Source: Haematococcus lacustris
Taxonomy: Eukaryota; Chlorophyta; Chlorophyceae; Chlamydomonadales; Haematococcaceae
Direction of reading: 5' to 3'
DNA: 64,000 nucleotides
Assembly (NCBI GenBank): GCA_030144725.1
Contig: JASKMD010000018.1
Location: forward strand, 736,096-800,095
The notes under the pieces are model-generated. The model did no database searches. It worked only from the letters and a program-made list of their open reading frames with translations, and had not been told where the DNA came from. This document shows positions 24,294 to 37,856 of the stretch, piece after piece. A program made the position numbers and the translations under genes. Each line of letters begins with the position of its first letter. Position 1 is the stretch's first letter.

Positions 24294-25639
24294 ATGCAGT
24301 TGAGGAGGGCAACACCGCTTGGAGCAGTACTGCTTACCAGGGGTGTAGTGACTGGCGTACCTAGGCGCCTGGCTGCCTCTGGCTGTGCTCCCCCTGCACC
24401 GTGCGCATCGAGCATGAAGCCCTTGTCACAACTGCAGCAAGGTGTGGGGGAGGGCAGATGCGCTGCCATGGGTGACAATAGACTAAACGCTGTGACAGTC
24501 ACCCTATGCCACCAATCTTATGACAAGCTTATGGCAAATGCAAGTGTTGCGTTGAGCTCACACTAGCATGCCTACCTCCAACCATCACTCCCCTGCTGCT
24601 GCCGCTGCTGCTGCTGCTGCTGCTTCACCCTTCCCCACAGACATCGTGGATGACCCGGCCCGTGCCAAGCTGATCCAGGCAGTGGCAGGCAGTGGCAAGA
24701 CGGAGGTGCTGGTGCAGATTGCCCTCAAGGCGGCACGGGAGGGGACCAACGTGCTGTTCGTTACCAAAGTGAGCAGCTGGAAGACTTGATGGGCACTGGC
24801 CCGGGGGCTCACCTGCATGGCCCTCACACCTGCCTGCCGGCCTGCCTGACCTGCCTTGAGTCTAACTGCCTGTTTGTCTGAAGGCCCTAGCCGCTAACAG
24901 ACTCCCTACCTGCCTGACTGGGCCATGGTAGGGGTGGGGGCTGGATATGGAAGAGTCAAATACGGTCACTCCTGTGCATGTGCGACCTCTTGTGAGTCAT
25001 GCCTGCATCAGGTTGGCCTGAGGTCACTGTTTTTACTCCCTCACTCTACTGCTACCTGTCTTCAATCCTCCAGGTCAGCAGTGTGACCTTTGAGATCGTG
25101 AACCGCCTGATGGCTCACCTGAAGATTGCTGGGTTTGCCAAATCCGGCAACCATTACTACACCAGGCTGCACAGCTCAGGAGCAGTCATTGAGGTGAGGC
25201 CTTAGGCAGCCACGCTTCTGGGTTTCCCTTTTGCAGCCTTGCTTGCAACCGGGTTTATGTGCTCATGCCCAAGCAAGTGTGAAGAGGTCAAACCCGCTTG
25301 TGACCAGCATGTTGTGAGCTTGGCTGCCCTTAATGATGTGACCTGAGCCTTGGTAGGCGACCTCCAGGCTGGTAAGAGGTGCTGCATGACTCACAGGCAT
25401 AGGTGCTTTAAATCTACAGAGCACTGGCAAACTGTCGAGCATGTTTTGGGTACCACACGTGCATTAGTGTACAAAGAGGTCGTCCAGTGAGCAGGCCCTG
25501 TGTTACCAGTATTGTTGAACCTTTGAAGTGGTTGGGAGGTTTGCTAACAGTTCCAGCCCGGTGACGCACGTATAGCATTGGTCGTGCTGCATGGCCATGC
25601 ATATGGCTACTGCCCCACTGACCCTGGCCCTTCTCTCAG

Positions 25640-25760
25640 GTGGCCAACTATGATGCCATGGTTCACACTCAGTTGCTGCAGCGGCAGTGGGGCCTTCAAG
25701 TCTGGCTGCAGCAGTATGGGGACGTTCTCAGGTGGCCGACAATGTGATGAGCTTGAGCCT
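25640..25760 (+). repeat. Extra copy of helicase exon 4 plus a truncated third start, in copy 2
   Basis: 25640-25723 nearly repeats the beginning of exon 4 (VANYDAMVHTQLLQRQ...QQYGD) and is followed by another acceptor-like TTCTCAG|GTGGCC at 25724-25736. The full-length exon 4 follows at 25861-25964 with its own duplicated upstream intron sequence. The first copy has phase 0 and 84 nt, so inclusion would keep frame, but its donor (GTTCTC) is poor. Confidence 0.7.
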
Positions 25761-28700
25761 TTCTACTGCGTCGCCCTACCAACCAAACTTACCTAAAGCC
25801 CGATGATGTTTGACATGGTGATGACCCCACTGGCCCCACTGACCCTGAACCTGCTTCCAGGTAGCCAACTATGATGCCATGGTCAACACCCAGTTGCTGC
25901 ATCCCAAGCTGGGTTTGCGAGTCTGGCTGCAGCAGTATGGGGACGCCTACTCACGCAAAGCAGAGTGAGGCACTCCCCACTCCCCACCACACTGAACATA
26001 GCCACTGCACACCCATAAAAGTTGCAGCTACCCCAAACCCTACCCGGTTCAACCGTCACAGCCTGCTTCTTGATGGCAGGCAAGGCTGCCGTCTGTGCCT
26101 CAAGTGCAAGCCGACATCTGTGCAAGCTGAGCCAAGCACGCAACTCACCGTCTTCACTTGCGTGCCCATGCTCCGGAGTACTCGAGTGTGCAGCGATGAG
26201 ACCTGGGCTTGGTAGCAAAATGATCCTCACCGCCTTCACTTGTGTGGGCCTGTGGCTGTGCTCCTGTGAGCACCTGTAATACCTGAGCTTGTATCGAAGG
26301 TGATCACTGCACGGAGGAAAAGGCTTCTGTGTGCACCTGAACCTCAACCCCAGTTTCTATTAATTGTGTCCTATCCTATATGGGCATTTCACCTTGGCAT
26401 GCATGCAGGCCAGCCTGCCTGGCACCTGCTGGCTTGCCCCCTAGGTGTCGCACTTGCATGGTCACGCCCCTTAGTGTGTCTGCTAGCCTGTCCTACGCGC
26501 TGTGGCAGACAGTGCTCCCCAACCCAGGCTCAGTGTACTTGCTGCGATGACATGCATTGCTTAGGTTGTAGGAAGAGGAGCTTGCCTGCTTCTGCCTGCC
26601 TGGCTCACAGGCGGCTGTGTGAGCTGGTAAGGTCAAGAGAGGTGACCCAGCTGATGATGCAGTTCCCAAAAGGCACCCCGGCTGGCATGGTGCTGGTGGA
26701 CGAGATGCAGGTGGGTGAGCTGTGTCAACACCATGCCACAGACCTAGGTGCATATCCCAGTCATCCCAACACTGCGACCCTGGGTCGAAAACCCAGTCAC
26801 TCCGGGGTCCAGGTAGACATGTGTAGATGCCGCCGGGGTCGTTGCAGCAGGTAGAACCAAAGACTCCACACATTGATTGGCCAAGCATGAGCCATGACGC
26901 ATTTAATCCCACTCCATTGCGAGAAATATCACAGGTTATATAGTGGTAGCTTCTGGGATTGTGATGACGTCACGCCGTGACATGACTATCAATCACGCCG
27001 TGACATGACTAACAATCTGCAATCTGCACACAATGCGCATTTGTAAAACGCAACATAATGCGTATGTGGCTATGTGTTTTGCAGCTACAGCGACAGGCGA
27101 GTGCCATGTACTGATGATGATTGTTGTGACAAGGTTATGAGGTCAGGAGGTAAGGGCAGTTCAGATCAGATCAGGTCAGACCAGGTCAAATCCTTGGGTC
27201 AACCTACTGGCAACTGGTTGGGCAACCGCTTTGGTAGTGGCTAATGGACGGTTACTGGCCTTGTTTCATCTTGCGTCAAACAAGTTGCTGGTGCTAACCC
27301 TGGTCACCACCTGCCTATTGACAGGACTTCAATAGCACTCGTGTGGAGATCATCGCCCACCTTGCTGCAACCAATCCACAGCTCAAGGTGGTGCCACAGC
27401 CCCTCGACGCTCTGCCCAACCCTCTCCTGCCTTTCTTGCTTTCCTTTGTCTCCGCTTGACTCACCCTGCCATTCCTTGGGCTTGTGCTGCTTATGTTCTT
27501 GCCTGCCCGCTCAACTGCCACCTCACACTGTGCCCTGTGCTTTGCCCTAAATCTGGCTGTGCCACTGGCAGGTGGTGGCGTGTGGCGATGCCCTTCAGTC
27601 AGTGTTTCCCGACGTGATCAATGAGGAGGACGCACACCTGCCAGGACAGGGCAGCCACGCCCTCAGCACCTGGGACATGGTGCCTGACATGCAGCACTTC
27701 TCCATGGACGTGTGCCGCAGGTAGGGGCGGGGTCAGCTGCAGGCGGCACAAGAGGAGATGTAATCCTGGGCAGCTGGGCAGCTGCTCAGCTGGGTGGTAG
27801 GGCGGCTGGGCTGCAGGCTGGCAGGTCAGGCAAGGCGGCCTGGTGGGGCGAGTAATAGAGGAGGGTTTAGGGATCACATGAGCAGAAGGAAGGCGGAGGC
27901 AAGGGACCTCCACGGAAAGCTGGGTGGGTGGCTAGGGAGGGGTCCTGCAGCATGCAGAGAAGGGGAGGCACCAAGGTGTGGTGCCTTGGCGTTTTCCAGG
28001 TAGCAGCTCCATATAACAATTGTGCAAATGAAGGGGGCGGGGAGATGATGTGCTCCAGACTAGCTGTGCTGGGTGCTGTAGGTGCCCAGACCCGCATGTG
28101 CGCTTTGTCAACGCTACCATGCGGTCCATGCATGGTGGTAAGCACTGCATCCAGCCCATGAAGTCATCCCACCCAGGCGTCCCTGGCATGTCTGAGCCCT
28201 TCCTGTTTGTCCACCCTGACCTGAGGCTGGGAACCAACCATGCAGCCAGCATCACTGCCGAACAGGTGGGTTGGGACTGGGGCAAGAAGCTGGCTGGCAG
28301 CTGGGCAGGAGCTGCTGGTGGCTGAGCAGGGGTGGTGCTGGAACCTGAAGTGTGTCTCTATTGCTGTGCCACTGTGGGACTGCTTGTGCCTGCCGCATCA
28401 GGGAGTCTGGCATAGCTATTAGGCAAGTCAGGATGTTAGGTGTTAAGTGTTAGGTGCCATGGGCCAGTCTTTGTCTCCCACTCATCTCAGCTGTCAGCCC
28501 TCAGCTCACTACCAGTATGTGTGCCGGCCCATCACCACTGCTGTGGAGGCTGGCATACATGCAGGTGTGCCTGATCATCAGCCACTTCAGGAAAGCTGAC
28601 CCCAGCCTAGCACCTGAGGATGTGGCCATCATAGCCTTGAGCACAAACAAGAACGCCGTGTTTCACCACCTGATTAACAAGCTGGCCCACCTATATGCCA

Positions 28701-29204
28701 GTGAGTCAGTAACCACATTGTTCACCACTCTCAGTGCCGCCAGAAGCAGCCATGCCAGGACGTGTCAGGAACTTCTATTTTATGTCCCTTGGTATGAGTC
28801 TAGCCTACACGTTAGCAGGACCAAGCCTGCCGGCCGGCCGGCCGGCCGGCTGGCCTATCTTGATCATGCCTGGCCTCAGTCTGTCTGTGTCAAAACTGGC
28901 ATGGCCCACCCAGCTGCCACCTGTCACCTGTCACCTGTCAAATAATCTGGATCACACTGTCACACATAAAGGGTGGGGGATACTTACAGCCTTGGTGTGA
29001 GGTTAAGTGGCCATAAGAAGCCAGCTCCACAACACACGATGCACCCTCGGCTGTTCCATGGACGCAGCAGGCTGGGGGCCAGCCCTCAGGTATCCAGGAT
29101 ATCAGGCAGTGGAGGAGCAGGCAGGCAGCACGTCTTGGCGCTGGCAGAGCAACAGCCACTGTGTGAACAACTGGGTGCAGCTGGGGCTGAATCCAGGTAG
29201 TAGT

Positions 29205-29290
29205 AAAGGGCTGGCTGGCTTGTGACACTCGCGAGTTTAGGTTTGTAACTTGCCCTTGTAGGTTGCTGACACTTGCAAGACGGGACTGGC
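29205..29290 (+). repeat. Fragment of the dispersed CACTC-associated repeat in intron 9 of helicase copy 2
   Basis: AGGGCTGGCTGGCTTG...CGAGTTTAGGTTTG resembles the start of the ~300-bp repeats at 49576 and 57525 (AGGSCTGGCTGGCT...GAGTTGRGGT). It is absent from the same intron in copy 1. Confidence 0.5.
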
Positions 29291-30157
29291 CAGCCTGGCA
29301 AGTGCAGAGGCGACGTTACATGCCATTGTTACATGCAGCCTCATGCAGTCTCATGCAGCCTTGGCATGCAATGAGTAAGTTCTTGCTTGCTGATGTGGCA
29401 TGCCTTCATTCCTTGCGTCCCATGCCAAGGAGGCTCATGGATCCCATGTTGAGAGGGGGAGGGCAGCCTCCGCCTGTTATGTTATGCTCCCCATGCCGGC
29501 CTGCTGCCCCATGCACGCATGGGTAATGTCACCGCATGCTACCGCATGGGTCAGTCAGGGAGCGTGCTGTGTGCAAGTGAGGGCGCCTCGTTGCCGTTGT
29601 GGCATGGTGCCGTGTGCCCAAGGTGGCGTTGCATGCACACCATACATGCAGCATGTCAACCTGATCAACGAACTGATTTGCTGTGCAAATATATATACAT
29701 CTATTGTACTCCTACTATAGTTTATATCAACAATGATCCTGTGTTCTATTGTGCCCACCTTAAAGATGTCATTTGCCTGTTTCTCTGTCCAGAAAACCAT
29801 GGCGTAACCTTTGATGAGGGCTTGCAGCATGCCAAGCACTTCAAGTGAGTGGCATCATGCGGACATGGAGAACAAACCATGTGTGAGGAGTGGTTTGGCT
29901 TGCATAGGAGACATGGCATGGCTTGGCATTGCATTGTGCCCCCACCCCCCACACCTGCATGCTGCACAGGACCAAGTCAGACCTGGCCACCATCACCATA
30001 GACTGGGCCGCAGCCAGTGGCAAGACTGTGATGCTGTCGGTGCATGGGGACAAGGGCCGAACACACAAGTGAGTCTTGGTCTGAGGCACATGCGGCAGCC
30101 AGGCTGGAGTGAGGGCCTCATACACATTTGCACACAGCAAGCCAAGTGCCCAGGTCG

Positions 30158-33100
30158 AGGGGCAGGGGCAGGGGCAGGGGCAGGGGCAGGGGCAGGGGCA
30201 GGGGCAGGGGCAGGGGCAGGGGCAGGGGCAGGGGCAGGGGCAGGGGCAGGGGCAGGGGCAGGGGCAGGGGCAGGGGCAGGGGCAGGGGCAGGGGCAGGGG
30301 CAGGGGCAGGGGCAGGGGCAGGGGCAGGGGCAGGGGCAGGGGCAGGGGCAGGGGCAGGGGCAGGGGCAGGGGCAGGGGCAGGGGCAGGGGCAGGGGCAGG
30401 GGCAGGGGCAGGGGCAGGGGCAGGGGCAGGGGCAGGGGCAGGGGCAGGGGCAGGGGCAGGGGCAGGGGCAGGGGCAGGGGCAGGGGCAGGGGCAGGGGCA
30501 GGGGCAGGGGCAGGGGCAGGGGCAGGGGCAGGGGCAGGGGCAGGGGCAGGGGCAGGGGCAGGGGCAGGGGCAGGGGCAGGGGCAGGGGCAGGGGCAGGGG
30601 CAGGGGCAGGGGCAGGGGCAGGGGCAGGGGCAGGGGCAGGGGCAGGGGCAGGGGCAGGGGCAGGGGCAGGGGCAGGGGCAGGGGCAGGGGCAGGGGCAGG
30701 GGCAGGGGCAGGGGCAGGGGCAGGGGCAGGGGCAGGGGCAGGGGCAGGGGCAGGGGCAGGGGCAGGGGCAGGGGCAGGGGCAGGGGCAGGGGCAGGGGCA
30801 GGGGCAGGGGCAGGGGCAGGGGCAGGGGCAGGGGCAGGGGCAGGGGCAGGGGCAGGGGCAGGGGCAGGGGCAGGGGCAGGGGCAGGGGCAGGGGCAGGGG
30901 CAGGGGCAGGGGCAGGGGCAGGGGCAGGGGCAGGGGCAGGGGCAGGGCAGGGGCAGGGGCAGGGGCAGGGGCAGGGGCAGGGGCAGGGGCAGGGGCAGGG
31001 GCAGGGGCAGGGGCAGGGGCAGGGGCAGGGGCAGGGGCAGGGGCAGGGGCAGGGGCAGGGAGCAGGGGCAGGGGCAGGGGCAGGGGCAGGGCAGGGCAGG
31101 GGCAGGGGCAGGGGCAGGGGCAGGGGCAGGGGCAGGGGCAGGGGCAGGGGCAGGGGCAGGGGCAGGGGCAGGGGCAGGGCAGGGGCAGGGGCAGGGGCAG
31201 GGGCAGGGGCAGGGGCAGGGGCAGGGGCAGGGGCAGGGGCAGGGGCAGGGGCAGGGGCAGGGGCAGGGCAGGGGCAGGGGCAGGGGCAGGGGCAGGGGCA
31301 GGGGCAGGGGCAGGGGCAGGGGCAGGGGCAGGGGCAGGGGCAGGGGCAGGGGCAGGGGCAGGGGCAGGGGCAGGGGCAGGGGCAGGGGCAGGGGCAGGGG
31401 CAGGGGCAGGGGCAGGGGCAGGGGCAGGGGCAGGGGCAGGGGCAGGGGCAGGGGCAGGGGCAGGGGCAGGGGCAGGGGCAGGGGCAGGGGCAGGGGCAGG
31501 GGCAGGGGCAGGGGCAGGGGCAGGGGCAGGGGCAGGGGCAGGGGCAGGGGCAGGGGCAGGGGCAGGGGCAGGGGCAGGGGCAGGGGCAGGGGCAGGGGCA
31601 GGGCAGGGGCAGGGGCAGGGGCAGGGGCAGGGGCAGGGGCAGGGGCAGGGGCAGGGGCAGGGGCAGGGGCAGGGGCAGGGGCAGGGGCAGGGGCAGGGGC
31701 AGGGGCAGGGGCAGGGGCAGGGGCAGGGGCAGGGGCAGGGGCAGGGGCAGGGGCAGGGGCAGGGGCAGGGGCAGGGGCAGGGGCAGGGGCAGGGGCAGGG
31801 GCAGGGGCAGGGGCAGGGGCAGGGGCAGGGGCAGGGGCAGGGGCAGGGGCAGGGGCAGGGGCAGGGGCAGGGGCAGGGGCAGGGGCAGGGGCAGGGGCAG
31901 GGGCAGGGGCAGGGGCAGGGGCAGGGGCAGGGGCAGGGGCAGGGGCAGGGGCAGGGGCAGGGGCAGGGGCAGGGGCAGGGGCAGGGGCAGGGGCAGGGGC
32001 AGGGGCAGGGGCAGGGGCAGGGGCAGGGGCAGGGGCAGGGGCAGGGGCAGGGGCAGGGGCAGGGGCAGGGGCAGGGGCAGGGGCAGGGGCAGGGGCAGGG
32101 GCAGGGGCAGGGGCAGGGCAGGGGCAGGGGCAGGGGCAGGGGCAGGGGCAGGGGCAGGGGCAGGGGCAGGGGCAGGGGCAGGGGCAGGGGCAGGGGCAGG
32201 GGCAGGGGCAGGGGCAGGGGCAGGGGCAGGGGCAGGGGCAGGGGCAGGGGCAGGGGCAGGGGCAGGGGCAGGGGCAGGGGCAGGGGCAGGGGCAGGGGCA
32301 GGGGCAGGGGCAGGGGCAGGGGCAGGGGCAGGGGCAGGGGCAGGGGCAGGGGCAGGGGCAGGGGCAGGGGCAGGGGCAGGGGCAGGGGCAGGGGCAGGGG
32401 CAGGGGCAGGGGCAGGGGCAGGGGCAGGGGCAGGGGCAGGGGCAGGGGCAGGGGCAGGGGCAGGGGCAGGGGCAGGGGCAGGGGCAGGGGCAGGGGCAGG
32501 GGCAGGGGCAGGGGCAGGGGCAGGGGCAGGGGCAGGGGCAGGGGCAGGGGCAGGGGCAGGGGCAGGGGCAGGGGCAGGGGCAGGGGCAGGGGCAGGGGCA
32601 GGGGCAGGGGCAGGGGCAGGGGCAGGGGCAGGGGCAGGGGCAGGGGCAGGGGCAGGGGCAGGGGCAGGGGCAGGGGCAGGGGCAGGGGCAGGGGCAGGGG
32701 CAGGGGCAGGGGCAGGGGCAGGGGCAGGGGCAGGGGCAGGGGCAGGGGCAGGGGCAGGGGCAGGGGCAGGGGCAGGGGCAGGGGCAGGGGCAGGGGCAGG
32801 GGCAGGGGCAGGGGCAGGGGCAGGGGCAGGGGCAGGGGCAGGGGCAGGGGCAGGGGCAGGGGCAGGGGCAGGGGCAGGGGCAGGGGCAGGGGCAGGGGCA
32901 GGGGCAGGGGCAGGGGCAGGGGCAGGGGCAGGGGCAGGGGCAGGGGCAGGGGCAGGGGCAGGGGCAGGGGCAGGGGCAGGGGCAGGGGCAGGGGCAGGGG
33001 CAGGGGCAGGGGCAGGGGCAGGGGCAGGGGCAGGGGCAGGGGCAGGGGCAGGGGCAGGGGCAGGGGCAGGGGCAGGGGCAGGGGCAGGGGCAGGGGCAGG

Positions 33101-36100
33101 GGCAGGGGCAGGGGCAGGGGCAGGGGCAGGGGCAGGGGCAGGGGCAGGGGCAGGGGCAGGGGCAGGGGCAGGGGCAGGGGCAGGGGCAGGGGCAGGGGCA
33201 GGGGCAGGGGCAGGGGCAGGGGCAGGGGCAGGGGCAGGGGCAGGGGCAGGGGCAGGGGCAGGGGCAGGGGCAGGGGCAGGGGCAGGGGCAGGGGCAGGGG
33301 CAGGGGCAGGGGCAGGGGCAGGGGCAGGGGCAGGGGCAGGGGCAGGGGCAGGGGCAGGGGCAGGGGCAGGGGCAGGGGCAGGGGCAGGGGCAGGGGCAGG
33401 GGCAGGGGCAGGGGCAGGGGCAGGGGCAGGGGCAGGGGCAGGGGCAGGGGCAGGGGCAGGGGCAGGGGCAGGGGCAGGGGCAGGGGCAGGGGCAGGGGCA
33501 GGGGCAGGGGCAGGGGCAGGGGCAGGGGCAGGGGCAGGGGCAGGGGCAGGGGCAGGGGCAGGGGCAGGGGCAGGGGCAGGGGCAGGGGCAGGGGCAGGGG
33601 CAGGGGCAGGGGCAGGGGCAGGGGCAGGGGCAGGGGCAGGGGCAGGGGCAGGGGCAGGGGCAGGGGCAGGGGCAGGGGCAGGGGCAGGGGCAGGGGCAGG
33701 GGCAGGGGCAGGGGCAGGGGCAGGGGCAGGGGCAGGGGCAGGGGCAGGGGCAGGGGCAGGGGCAGGGGCAGGGGCAGGGGCAGGGGCAGGGGCAGGGGCA
33801 GGGGCAGGGGCAGGGGCAGGGGCAGGGGCAGGGGCAGGGGCAGGGGCAGGGGCAGGGGCAGGGGCAGGGGCAGGGGCAGGGGCAGGGGCAGGGGCAGGGG
33901 CAGGGGCAGGGGCAGGGGCAGGGGCAGGGGCAGGGGCAGGGGCAGGGGCAGGGGCAGGGGCAGGGGCAGGGGCAGGGGCAGGGGCAGGGGCAGGGGCAGG
34001 GGCAGGGGCAGGGGCAGGGGCAGGGGCAGGGGCAGGGGCAGGGGCAGGGGCAGGGGCAGGGGCAGGGGCAGGGGCAGGGGCAGGGGCAGGGGCAGGGGCA
34101 GGGGCAGGGGCAGGGGCAGGGGCAGGGGCAGGGGCAGGGGCAGGGGCAGGGGCAGGGGCAGGGGCAGGGGCAGGGGCAGGGGCAGGGGCAGGGGCAGGGG
34201 CAGGGGCAGGGGCAGGGCAGGGGCAGGGGCAGGGGCAGGGGCAGGGGCAGGGGCAGGGGCAGGGGCAGGGGCAGGGGCAGGGGCAGGGGCAGGGGCAGGG
34301 GCAGGGCAGGGGCAGGGGCAGGGGCAGGGGCAGGGGCAGGGGCAGGGGCAGGGGCAGGGGCAGGGGCAGGGGCAGGGGCAGGGGCAGGGGCAGGGGCAGG
34401 GGCAGGGGCAGGGGCAGGGGCAGGGGCAGGGGCAGGGGCAGGGGCAGGGGCAGGGGCAGGGGCAGGGGCAGGGGCAGGGGCAGGGGCAGGGGCAGGGGCA
34501 GGGGCAGGGGCAGGGGCAGGGGCAGGGGCAGGGGCAGGGGCAGGGCAGGGGCAGGGGCAGGGGCAGGGGCAGGGGCAGGGGCAGGGGCAGGGGCAGGGGC
34601 AGGGGCAGGGGCAGGGGCAGGGGCAGGGGCAGGGGCAGGGGCAGGGGCAGGGGCAGGGGCAGGGGCAGGGGCAGGGGCAGGGGCAGGGGCAGGGGCAGGG
34701 GCAGGGGCAGGGGCAGGGGCAGGGGCAGGGGCAGGGGCAGGGGCAGGGGCAGGGGCAGGGGCAGGGGCAGGGGCAGGGGCAGGGGCAGGGGCAGGGGCAG
34801 GGGCAGGGGCAGGGGCAGGGGCAGGGGCAGGGGCAGGGGCAGGGGCAGGGGCAGGGGCAGGGGCAGGGGCAGGGGCAGGGGCAGGGGCAGGGGCAGGGGC
34901 AGGGGCAGGGGCAGGGGCAGGGGCAGGGGCAGGGGCAGGGGCAGGGGCAGGGGCAGGGGCAGGGGCAGGGGCAGGGGCAGGGGCAGGGGCAGGGGCAGGG
35001 GCAGGGGCAGGGGCAGGGGCAGGGGCAGGGGCAGGGGCAGGGGCAGGGGCAGGGGCAGGGGCAGGGGCAGGGGCAGGGGCAGGGGCAGGGGCAGGGGCAG
35101 GGGCAGGGGCAGGGGCAGGGGCAGGGGCAGGGGCAGGGGCAGGGGCAGGGGCAGGGGCAGGGGCAGGGGCAGGGGCAGGGCAGGGGCAGGGGCAGGGGCA
35201 GGGGCAGGGGCAGGGGCAGGGGCAGGGGCAGGGGCAGGGGCAGGGGCAGGGGCAGGGGCAGGGGCAGGGGCAGGGGCAGGGGCAGGGGCAGGGGCAGGGG
35301 CAGGGGCAGGGGCAGGGGCAGGGGCAGGGGCAGGGGCAGGGGCAGGGGCAGGGGCAGGGGCAGGGGCAGGGGCAGGGGCAGGGGCAGGGGCAGGGGCAGG
35401 GGCAGGGGCAGGGGCAGGGGCAGGGGCAGGGGCAGGGGCAGGGGCAGGGGCAGGGGCAGGGGCAGGGGCAGGGGCAGGGGCAGGGGCAGGGGCAGGGGCA
35501 GGGGCAGGGGCAGGGGCAGGGGCAGGGGCAGGGGCAGGGGCAGGGGCAGGGGCAGGGGCAGGGGCAGGGGCAGGGGCAGGGGCAGGGGCAGGGGCAGGGG
35601 CAGGGGCAGGGGCAGGGGCAGGGGCAGGGGCAGGGGCAGGGGCAGGGGCAGGGGCAGGGGCAGGGGCAGGGGCAGGGGCAGGGGCAGGGGCAGGGGCAGG
35701 GGCAGGGGCAGGGGCAGGGGCAGGGGCAGGGGCAGGGGCAGGGGCAGGGGCAGGGGCAGGGGCAGGGGCAGGGGCAGGGGCAGGGGCAGGGGCAGGGGCA
35801 GGGGCAGGGGCAGGGGCAGGGGCAGGGGCAGGGGCAGGGGCAGGGGCAGGGGCAGGGGCAGGGCAGGGGCAGGGGCAGGGGCAGGGGCAGGGGCAGGGGC
35901 AGGGGCAGGGGCAGGGGCAGGGGCAGGGGCAGGGGCAGGGGCAGGGGCAGGGGCAGGGGCAGGGGCAGGGGCAGGGGCAGGGGCAGGGGCAGGGGCAGGG
36001 GCAGGGGCAGGGGCAGGGGCAGGGGCAGGGGCAGGGGCAGGGGCAGGGGCAGGGGCAGGGGCAGGGGCAGGGGCAGGGGCAGGGGCAGGGGCAGGGGCAG

Positions 36101-37856
36101 GGGCAGGGGCAGGGGCAGGGGCAGGGGCAGGGGCAGGGGCAGGGGCAGGGGCAGGGGCAGGGGCAGGGGCAGGGGCAGGGGCAGGGGCAGGGGCAGGGGC
36201 AGGGGCAGGGGCAGGGGCAGGGGCAGGGGCAGGGGCAGGGGCAGGGGCAGGGGCAGGGGCAGGGGCAGGGGCAGGGGCAGGGGCAGGGGCAGGGGCAGGG
36301 GCAGGGGCAGGGGCAGGGGCAGGGGCAGGGGCAGGGGCAGGGGCAGGGGCAGGGGCAGGGGCAGGGGCAGGGGCAGGGGCAGGGGCAGGGGCAGGGGCAG
36401 GGGCAGGGGCAGGGGCAGGGGCAGGGGCAGGGGCAGGGGCAGGGGCAGGGGCAGGGGCAGGGGCAGGGGCAGGGGCAGGGGCAGGGGCAGGGGCAGGGGC
36501 AGGGGCAGGGGCAGGGGCAGGGGCAGGGGCAGGGGCAGGGGCAGGGGCAGGGGCAGGGGCAGGGGCAGGGGCAGGGGCAGGGCAGGGGCAGGGGCAGGGG
36601 CAGGGGCAGGGGCAGGGGCAGGGGCAGGGGCAGGGGCAGGGGCAGGGGCAGGGGCAGGGGCAGGGGCAGGGGCAGGGGCAGGGGCAGGGGCAGGGGCAGG
36701 GGCAGGGGCAGGGGCAGGGGCAGGGGCAGGGGCAGGGGCAGGGGCAGGGGCAGGGGCAGGGGCAGGGGCAGGGGCAGGGGCAGGGGCAGGGGCAGGGGCA
36801 GGGGCAGGGGCAGGGGCAGGGGCAGGGGCAGGGGCAGGGGCAGGGGCAGGGGCAGGGGCAGGGGCAGGGGCAGGGGCAGGGGCAGGGCAGGGGCAGGGGC
36901 AGGGGCAGGGGCAGGGGCAGGGGCAGGGGCAGGGGCAGGGGCAGGGGCAGGGGCAGGGGCAGGGGCAGGGGCAGGGGCAGGGGCAGGGGCAGGGGCAGGG
37001 GCAGGGGCAGGGGCAGGGGCAGGGGCAGGGGCAGGGGCAGGGGCAGGGGCAGGGGCAGGGGCAGGGGCAGGGGCAGGGGCAGGGGCAGGGGCAGGGGCAG
37101 GGGCAGGGGCAGGGGCAGGGGCAGGGGCAGGGGCAGGGGCAGGGGCAGGGGCAGGGGCAGGGGCAGGGGCAGGGGCAGGGGCAGGGGCAGGGGCAGGGGC
37201 AGGGGCAGGGGCAGGGGCAGGGGCAGGGGCAGGGGCAGGGGCAGGGGCAGGGGCAGGGGCAGGGGCAGGGGCAGGGGCAGGGGCAGGGGCAGGGGCAGGG
37301 GCAGGGGCAGGGGCAGGGGCAGGGGCAGGGGCAGGGGCAGGGGCAGGGGCAGGGGCAGGGGCAGGGGCAGGGGCAGGGGCAGGGGCAGGGGCAGGGGCAG
37401 GGGCAGGGGCAGGGGCAGGGGCAGGGGCAGGGGCAGGGGCAGGGGCAGGGGCAGGGGCAGGGGCAGGGGCAGGGGCAGGGGCAGGGGCAGGGGCAGGGGC
37501 AGGGGCAGGGGCAGGGGCAGGGGCAGGGGCAGGGGCAGGGGCAGGGGCAGGGGCAGGGGCAGGGGCAGGGGCAGGGGCAGGGGCAGGGGCAGGGGCAGGG
37601 GCAGGGGCAGGGGCAGGGGCAGGGGCAGGGGCAGGGGCAGGGGCAGGGGCAGGGGCAGGGGCAGGGGCAGGGGCAGGGGCAGGGGCAGGGGCAGGGGCAG
37701 GGGCACCACCCTAGGGCAGGGGCAGGGGCAGGGGCAGGGGCAGGGGCAGGGGCAGGGGCAGGGGCAGGGGCAGGGGCACCACCCTAGGGCAGGGGCAGGG
37801 GCACCACCCTAGGGCAGGGGCAGGGGCAGGGGCAGGGGCAGGGGCACCACCCTAGG
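30158..37856 (+). repeat. (GGGGCA)n array, about 7.7 kb / 1,280 units, in intron 11 of helicase copy 2
   Basis: Nearly pure GGGGCA hexamers on the coding strand. About 14 irregular units (mostly GGGCA, one GGGAGCA near 31059) change register at roughly 30945, 31090, 31178, 31266, 31600, 32115, 34214, 34305, 34542, 35178, 35861, 36579 and 36885. The 3' edge has four CACCACCCTAGGG interruptions (37704-37857). The >2,500-residue open frames here (Gly-Ala, Gly-Gln, Gly-Arg, Pro-Leu, Pro-Cys, Pro-Ala) are artefacts. The array begins about 90 bases after the donor and ends about 250 bases before the acceptor, so it is intronic. Each unit's GGGG run makes the strand a strong G-quadruplex candidate. 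Confidence 0.96.

Noticed and set aside
29811..37812. Three overlapping >2,500-residue open frames of Gly-Ala, Gly-Gln, Gly-Arg dipeptides and their minus-strand counterparts
   Set aside because: They are the stop-free translation of an intronic GGGGCA array. Flanking exons 11 and 12 of the helicase join in phase across it.
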